This document shows, piece after piece, positions 53,627 through 58,818 of a stretch of DNA of 58,818 nt. Numbering within the stretch: the first letter of the stretch is position 1; each line of letters starts with the position of its first letter. This DNA is from JAWXBR01 sp046595995 (GTDB lineage: Bacteria; Bacteroidota; Ignavibacteria; Kapaibacteriales; Kapaibacteriaceae): NCBI GenBank assembly GCA_046595995.1, contig JBKJNB010000126.1, positions 1 to 58,818 on the forward strand. Direction: 5' to 3'. The position numbers and the translations under genes are program-made. The notes beneath the pieces are model-generated. The model did not search any database and was not told the origin of the DNA. It was given only the letters and a program-made list of their open reading frames with translations.

Positions 53627-55008
53627 GATAGGGGGCTAAATCGTGCTTGAAAGAATCGGAGATAGCGTGGTTCAAACGTCATCTCAAGACCGGAGATCTC
53701 TTTGCGACGATCGAAGAGATCCATAACGACCTCTGCAGTAACGTCCATGTGTGCCTGTGTGTACACACGGCGAGGGATGGTTAGCCGAACGAGTTCGAGT
53801 TGCGGATAGCGCTGAGAACCAGTCGTCGGATCACGTCCGGCAGACACGATGCCGCGCTCCATGGTTCGAATGCCCCCTTCAATGTAAAGCTGTGCAGCCA
53901 GCATCTGTGCAGGGAACTGATCCTGTGTGAGATGAGGCAGGAAACGCTTCGCATCGAGGTATACGGCGTGTCCGCCGATCGGGCGGACGATAGGGATATC
54001 GTAATCGATGAGTTGATTACCGAGGTATTCTACCTGGCCGACACGCGCACGGATATGGTCATCCTGAACGGCCTCTGTGATGCCGATGGCCATCGCCTCC
54101 ATGTCGCGTCCGGCCAGACCGCCATACGTGTGCATACCCTCGTATACAACAACAAGTGTTCTTGCCTCATTGTAGACCCACTCGTCGCGCATGGCAAGGA
54201 ATCCGCCGATGTTCACGAGCAGGTCCTTCTTTCCACTCATTGTTGCAGCGTCACTCAGCGAGCACAACTCAAGAAGGATGTTAGCCACTGAGCGATCTGC
54301 GTACCCGTCTTCGCGTTGTTTGATGAACCAGGCGTTTTCTATGGCACGGGTGGCATCGAGGACAGTGCGGATATTGTGCTGCGACGTAATGTCTCGCACC
54401 GCACGCAAGTTTGCCATGCTGATTGGCTGGCCGCCTGCCATGTTCACCGTGGCACCGATCGAGACGTATGGAATGCGTTCGGCGCCGACGCGACTAATCA
54501 GCGACTGAAGTTTTGCGATGTCGACGTTGCCTTTGAACGGGAACGTCGACTCAGGGTCGTGCGCCTCGTCAACGATAATGTCTTCAAACGACGCACCTGC
54601 GAGCTCCTGATGCAATCGCGTGGTTGTGAAATACATATTTCCGGGCACCACGTCGCCTGGTTTGATTAGTACCTTCGAGATCAGATGTTCCGCACCTCGG
54701 CCTTGGTGTGTTGGCACAACGTAGTTGTAGCCGTAATAACTGCGAACATTTCGCTCGAGATGGAAGAAGTTCTGCGACCCGGAATACGCTTCATCCCCCA
54801 TCATCATGCCGGCCCATTGTCGGTCACTCATGGCACTAGTACCAGAGTCAGTCAGCAGATCGATGTAGACATCTGATGAGCTGAGTAAAAACGTGTTGTA
54901 CCCTGCCTCTTCGATCGCATGTAGCCGTTGCTCCCGCGACGTCATCGTCAGCGGTTCTACCATCTTAATCTTATAGGGTTCTGCCCAACTCCTCCGCTCT
55001 CTTTGCAT
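53623..55008 (-). CDS. tpl: tyrosine phenol-lyase
   Basis: The protein is 461 aa from the ATG at 55008, with GAGG about 8 bp upstream; a TTG start at 55047 would overlap the operator region. It cleaves tyrosine to phenol, pyruvate and ammonia with PLP. Close to known TPLs: IDLLTDSGTSAMSDRQWAG, VPTHQGRGAE, MYFTTTR, the PLP Lys in MSGKKDLLVNIGG, and TMERGIVSAGRDP. The Arg of that last motif is, in Citrobacter TPL (Arg381), a substrate-specificity residue absent from tryptophanase. It is first in a two-gene operon with tnaA, preceded by an 18-bp palindrome. Confidence 0.92.
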   Translation of the reverse strand: MQRERRSWAEPYKIKMVEPLTMTSREQRLHAIEEAGYNTFLLSSSDVYIDLLTDSGTSAMSDRQWAGMMMGDEAYSGSQNFFHLERNVRSYYGYNYVVPTHQGRGAEHLISKVLIKPGDVVPGNMYFTTTRLHQELAGASFEDIIVDEAHDPESTFPFKGNVDIAKLQSLISRVGAERIPYVSIGATVNMAGGQPISMANLRAVRDITSQHNIRTVLDATRAIENAWFIKQREDGYADRSVANILLELCSLSDAATMSGKKDLLVNIGGFLAMRDEWVYNEARTLVVVYEGMHTYGGLAGRDMEAMAIGITEAVQDDHIRARVGQVEYLGNQLIDYDIPIVRPIGGHAVYLDAKRFLPHLTQDQFPAQMLAAQLYIEGGIRTMERGIVSAGRDPTTGSQRYPQLELVRLTIPRRVYTQAHMDVTAEVVMDLFDRRKEISGLEMTFEPRYLRFFQARFSPLS

Positions 55009-55050
55009 GATCTGCCTCAGATGTTGTACGCCAATCCAGCGTTGCAAATT

Positions 55051-55068
55051 TCGGACAAAATTGTCCGA
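55051..55068. promoter_or_regulatory. palindromic operator upstream of tpl-tnaA
   Basis: TCGGACAA and TTGTCCGA are perfect inverted arms around a 2-bp AA. The site lies 42 bp before the tpl ATG, where a dimeric regulator would act. No regulator gene is adjacent. Which regulator binds is unknown. Confidence 0.45.
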
Positions 55069-55098
55069 TTTCCAACCCTGACCGTATTGCGTACTATC

Positions 55099-57843
55099 TC
55101 ACGGCGTCGCGCGTTGTGCCCGGGCATTCCGGCGCTTCCAGAGCCGCTTCTCTATCCAGACCACAGGTATGCCGATTAGGCCAACGAGCAGAGGTGCTAT
55201 CCAGTCGGACGCGTCGAGCGGGTGCGTATGGAAGATTGTGTTGAGCCACGGGCTGTATACGAGAGCTAGCTGCAACATCAGAGTCACTGCAATCCCCCAG
55301 TACACGTAGTTGTTCGTGAATAGTCCGATCCGGAGTATCGAGTCTGTGAGCGAACGGCAGTTCAGTACGTACACGGCCTGAAACACAATAATGGTTGTCA
55401 CGACCACTGTCTGTGATTCGGCTAATGCGACAGACGGGTCGACGCCCCTGCGCAGATCGTCCAGGTATTCGTAGAAGAAGAGAGCTACCGCTCCACCTGC
55501 CATCAGACTGGACACCAGAAACGTGCGAGTAATCAGGAATGGGCTCAACAACGGCGCATTGGGTGGGCGCGGTGGCCTAGTCATAACGTCCGGCTCTTTG
55601 GCCTCGAACGCGAGTGGTAGCGCGAGGGCAACTGCAACTACCAGGTTAACCCACAGAATTTGAACCGGTAAGATCGGCATCAGCAGGTGTCCCGCCGTGA
55701 CCGGGAAAAAGAGCACGGCTACTAGGATGATCATCGCCTGTCCGAGGCTCGTTGGCAGGATGAAGGCGAGGGACTTCAAAAGATTGTCGTACACGCGCCG
55801 CCCCTCTTCTACAGCAGCTGCAATCGACGCGAAGTTGTCATCTGCGAGCACAATCGAGGACGCATCTTTGGCGACTGCAGTCCCGTTAATCCCCATGGCC
55901 ACACCGATGTCCGAACGTTTCAGGGCTGGTGCGTCGTTCACGCCATCGCCGGTCATGGCTACTATCTCGCCATTCGCCTGTAGTGCCATAACCAACCGCA
56001 GCTTGTGCTCCGGCGCCACACGTGCGAACACATTGCTCAGTTGTACAAGTTCTTTCAGCTCGTCGTCGCTCGACTTGGCCAACTGTTCTCCTGTGACGAC
56101 CTCGCGCAGCAGGTGGTCGTCCAGTAGTCCTATTTGTGCGCCAATCGCTCGGGCGGTAGTTTGATGATCGCCAGTAATCATTTTAACGGTGATACCGGCT
56201 GTGCGACACAATTGAATAGCCTTAATCGCTTCCTCTCGCGGAGGGTCGATCATCGCGATAAGTCCGAGCATCTGCAATCCCTCGCGAAGACTCTGATACT
56301 CTAGTGTTGCGGATCGAGATGTATACGAGCCAACGGCAATAGCCAACACGCGCATTCCGCCAGCCGCAAGCTCCTCAACAGCTGCGTGAATAGCTTCAGG
56401 CCGCACTGTACTGCCATCGGTAAAGCTCTGACACAAACCGACGACTGCCTCAGGAGCCCCCTTCACACAAACGAATCGGCTGCCCTCGGCGCCGGTATGC
56501 AGGGTTGCCATAAGCTTACGCTCGGAGTCAAACGGGATTGCGTCGAGTCGCGGCCATTGCCTTCGTACATCGGACTCCACTAACCCGACTTTGCGTCCCG
56601 CGACCACCATTGCGGCCTCCGTCGGATCACCACTGATGCCCCATTTTTCACCCTCCTCAACGACCGCGGCATCGTTGCAGAGCACCGCACACTTCAGCAA
56701 CTCGTGCACGTCCGATGGTATGGGGGCTAACGGCTCGCCGTTGTCGTCCGTCAGTGCACCAATCGGCGCATAGCCGACGCCTGTGAGGCGATACTGCCCG
56801 CTCGACGTCCATAGTGCCTGCACAGTCATCTCGTTGCGAGTCAGGGTGCCGGTCTTGTCTGTGCAGATTACGGTCGTGCTACCAAGTGTCTCCACGGCCG
56901 GAAGATGGCGGATGATAGCGTTGCGTCGCGCCATTGTTCGAACGCCGATCGCAGACGCGATTGTTATGATGGCCGGAAGCCCCTCAGGAATCGCAGCCAC
57001 AGCTAGCGTAATTGCAGCAAAAGCGCTGTCCGCCGCACCATACGCCCGTAACAGCCCAACGACAAAAATGACGCCTGCGACGACGCTGATGCTCACTGCA
57101 ATCGATGTCGCGAGTTTCCCCAATCGTTGGGTCAGTGGTGTTACCAGTTGCGTGGTTTCGCTTAGGAGCTGGGAGATGTGACCCAATTCCGTCGTCATAC
57201 CGGTAGCAACTGCGACGGCCATCGCTGTGCCCGAGGTCACGAGTGTACCTGCGAAAGCCATGCAGCTCCGGTCGCCCAGCACTACGTCCTGCACCACCGG
57301 ACGAATGTGCTTCGCGACCGGAACGGATTCACCGGTCAGAGCCGATTCGTCTATGTGGAGGTTCTTGGTCTCAATCAACCGAAGATCGGCCGGCACCTTG
57401 TCGCCAGCCTCCAGAAGCAATATGTCTCCCGGGACGATCGCTTGTCCGGGGATATCGCGTTGCTGGCCCTCCCGGATGACAGTAGCCGTCTCTGCGACAA
57501 GCTGGTTCAGGGCTTCGATATCTTGCGCAGCTCGATACTCCTGAAAGAATCCGATTAGCGTGTTCAGAACTACAACGGCAAGCACTACGAAACCGTCCGT
57601 GACCTTGCCCATAAGCATGGCAATCACGATCGAAGCAAGCATCACGTAAACGAGCGGGCTTCTGATCTGACGAATTAGCAAGTGTAGCCAGCTCTCGCGA
57701 CGAGCCCGCGCAATTTCGTTTACGCCATAGATGCGGATCCGTTTCTGAACTTCAGAATCGGACAAGCCATCCGTGACACTGTCTAGTGCCTGCAGGACTT
57801 CCGAAGTAGTACTTGAATGCCACGACGAGGTTTTAATTGGCAT
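55099..57843 (-). CDS. P-type cation-transporting ATPase, type II
   Basis: The protein is 914 aa, of the SERCA/PMA-like type II group with an N-terminal cation-ATPase domain and about ten membrane helices. Motifs: ALTGES (actuator, residues about 168-173), PEGLP in helix M4, the phosphorylated Asp near 329 in CTDKTGTLTRNEM, and TGDGVNDAPALKRSDIG. Such pumps move Ca2+ or similar ions out of the cytoplasm; the ion is not determined by sequence alone. It reads away from the SRPBCC gene and is separated from tpl by 90 bp of regulatory sequence. Confidence 0.92.
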   Translation of the reverse strand: MPIKTSSWHSSTTSEVLQALDSVTDGLSDSEVQKRIRIYGVNEIARARRESWLHLLIRQIRSPLVYVMLASIVIAMLMGKVTDGFVVLAVVVLNTLIGFFQEYRAAQDIEALNQLVAETATVIREGQQRDIPGQAIVPGDILLLEAGDKVPADLRLIETKNLHIDESALTGESVPVAKHIRPVVQDVVLGDRSCMAFAGTLVTSGTAMAVAVATGMTTELGHISQLLSETTQLVTPLTQRLGKLATSIAVSISVVAGVIFVVGLLRAYGAADSAFAAITLAVAAIPEGLPAIITIASAIGVRTMARRNAIIRHLPAVETLGSTTVICTDKTGTLTRNEMTVQALWTSSGQYRLTGVGYAPIGALTDDNGEPLAPIPSDVHELLKCAVLCNDAAVVEEGEKWGISGDPTEAAMVVAGRKVGLVESDVRRQWPRLDAIPFDSERKLMATLHTGAEGSRFVCVKGAPEAVVGLCQSFTDGSTVRPEAIHAAVEELAAGGMRVLAIAVGSYTSRSATLEYQSLREGLQMLGLIAMIDPPREEAIKAIQLCRTAGITVKMITGDHQTTARAIGAQIGLLDDHLLREVVTGEQLAKSSDDELKELVQLSNVFARVAPEHKLRLVMALQANGEIVAMTGDGVNDAPALKRSDIGVAMGINGTAVAKDASSIVLADDNFASIAAAVEEGRRVYDNLLKSLAFILPTSLGQAMIILVAVLFFPVTAGHLLMPILPVQILWVNLVVAVALALPLAFEAKEPDVMTRPPRPPNAPLLSPFLITRTFLVSSLMAGGAVALFFYEYLDDLRRGVDPSVALAESQTVVVTTIIVFQAVYVLNCRSLTDSILRIGLFTNNYVYWGIAVTLMLQLALVYSPWLNTIFHTHPLDASDWIAPLLVGLIGIPVVWIEKRLWKRRNARAQRATP

Positions 57844-57951
57844 GATAGTGGCGCTTTGTCAATAACGGTGCCTGAAAGATCAACCCAAAGCTACGAAGGG
57901 GTCAGTTTTCCCTTATGTTCGACCGTGCATGAACACAACGGGAGTGGATCT

Positions 57952-58818
57952 GTGAAATTTCTAAAGTGGCTAGGCATTATCGTTCTGAGCTTGTTTTTGC
58001 TCGTAACGATTATTGGATTGTTTCAACCGGGAGACATGCGCGTAGAACGCACGAAGGTCATTAACGCTCCGCCTGCAGAAGTGTTTGCTGTTGTGAACAA
58101 CACCAGAGAATTTCAGAAGTGGTCGCCGTGGCACAAGAAGGATACATCAACACAATACGTGTATAGCGGACCCGAAGCAGGCAAGGGTGCGACGTTCACT
58201 TGGAAGAGCAACAATAGCGCTGTGGGATATGGCAAGTGGGAGATCCTTGATGCAGTACCCAATGAAAGAGTCGATCTACAATTCACCTACGAAGATTATC
58301 CTCCGACACCCGCCGGCTACATCCTTAAGCCATCTGGCAGTGGCACCGAGTTAACATGGTACATGGACGCCGAAGATGTAAGCAATCCTTGGCAGAAGTT
58401 TGGCGGCATTATGATGGAGTACTTCGTCGGTAAGGATTACAACGAGGGGCTCGAAAGTCTTGAAGCGTACATGAAGACCAAGCCAGTCGTTGCTACTGGA
58501 TCAGCGAAGCCAGCGGGACGTGTTGACAAGATGGGTTTGGAAGAATTCAAAGGCGGACATGCATTGTCGATTCGCGGGACCATAAACGCTGCGGATCTCA
58601 GTGCGACATTGGGTCAGCGTTACGCGCAGATGCTTGATTACATAAAATCGAAGGGGCTCACGATGATGGGGCATCCGTTTGCCGTATACCATACCTGGGA
58701 CGGCAAGACATCGGATATGGAAGCATGCCTTTGGATTGACAAAGCGGACAAAGGTGCTGGCAACATCAAGGGAATGTCGGTGCCGAGTGGCAGGGTTGTT
58801 GTCGCTGATTATTACGGT
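57952..58818 (+). CDS. SRPBCC plus GyrI-like domain protein, partial
   Basis: Open from a GTG at 57952 to the window end (289 codons, no stop), so the C-terminus is missing. GGGAG lies 8 bp upstream. An N-terminal hydrophobic helix (about residues 8-24) anchors it. Residues about 35-180 are a polyketide-cyclase/SRPBCC fold ('NAPPAEVFAVVNN...FQKWSPWHKKD', 'TWYMDAE'). After a short linker a GyrI/AraC effector-binding-like domain follows (GHALSIRGTI ... HPFAVYHTWDG). Relatives bind small hydrophobic ligands. A short overlapping eight-codon frame from the ATG at 57929 ends in the same place as this start. Confidence 0.85.
   Translation, partial: MKFLKWLGIIVLSLFLLVTIIGLFQPGDMRVERTKVINAPPAEVFAVVNNTREFQKWSPWHKKDTSTQYVYSGPEAGKGATFTWKSNNSAVGYGKWEILDAVPNERVDLQFTYEDYPPTPAGYILKPSGSGTELTWYMDAEDVSNPWQKFGGIMMEYFVGKDYNEGLESLEAYMKTKPVVATGSAKPAGRVDKMGLEEFKGGHALSIRGTINAADLSATLGQRYAQMLDYIKSKGLTMMGHPFAVYHTWDGKTSDMEACLWIDKADKGAGNIKGMSVPSGRVVVADYYG

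Noticed and set aside
1..58818. Search for tRNA, rRNA and CRISPR arrays
   Set aside because: No cloverleaf-like sequence, rRNA segment or spaced direct-repeat array was seen; short gaps between genes leave little room.

Overview
The window is a gene-dense stretch (about 50% G+C by eye) of a Gram-negative bacterium of the Bacteroidota/Chlorobiota (FCB) kind, possibly Kapabacteria-like. The pointers are two secreted proteins with type IX secretion C-terminal sorting domains (44983-46569 and 46573-47502), signal peptides ending in ...AQ, several outer-membrane barrel-like proteins, and murC next to parvulin chaperones. The assignment is inference; there is no rRNA gene to settle it. I saw no tRNA, rRNA or CRISPR array.

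Layout. 1-6240: the edge of a minus-strand gene, a lipoprotein/hydrolase/ribE operon, and a minus-strand barrel/RsbW-like ATPase/M28 peptidase operon. 6406-11542: a hybrid sensor kinase, then trpS-fmdB-pcrA on the minus strand. 11563-12418: a REP-associated tyrosine transposase bracketed by perfect copies of a 27-bp palindrome, with a fourth copy at 17711. 12443-22174: small envelope protein, aldo/keto reductase, rpe, cysS/DUF2520, a DUF6766 membrane protein, then asd, mannose-1-phosphate guanylyltransferase, an unknown 101-aa protein and hutI. 22298-28737: PAP2 phosphatase, nitrilase, murC and two parvulin-type chaperones. 28775-33778: a barrel-like protein and a 1003-aa RCC1-propeller protein.

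33887-44902 is the most unusual block. A low-G+C FkbM-like methyltransferase is followed by two giant genes I cannot assign (1705 aa with a Tat-type signal, 1442 aa without a signal), each preceded by the same strong ribosome binding site, and then ogt. From 47499 to 57843 everything reads leftwards: a degenerate T9SS remnant, DUF2784, a G+C-rich PEP synthase, a methyltransferase, a cupin, tryptophanase, tyrosine phenol-lyase and a P-type cation ATPase. The two lyases release pyruvate, which PEP synthase could return to gluconeogenesis.

The main unexpected signals are these. A 59-bp promoter-like element (47/59 identical, ungapped by hand alignment) sits in front of both the FkbM/giant-protein operon and the cupin/methyltransferase/ppsA/DUF2784 operon. 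The transposase and palindromes look like a REP/RAYT pair. The octamer AAGGGGCT occurs 24 times by hand count. Short degenerate tandem duplications recur at gene starts and gene ends.
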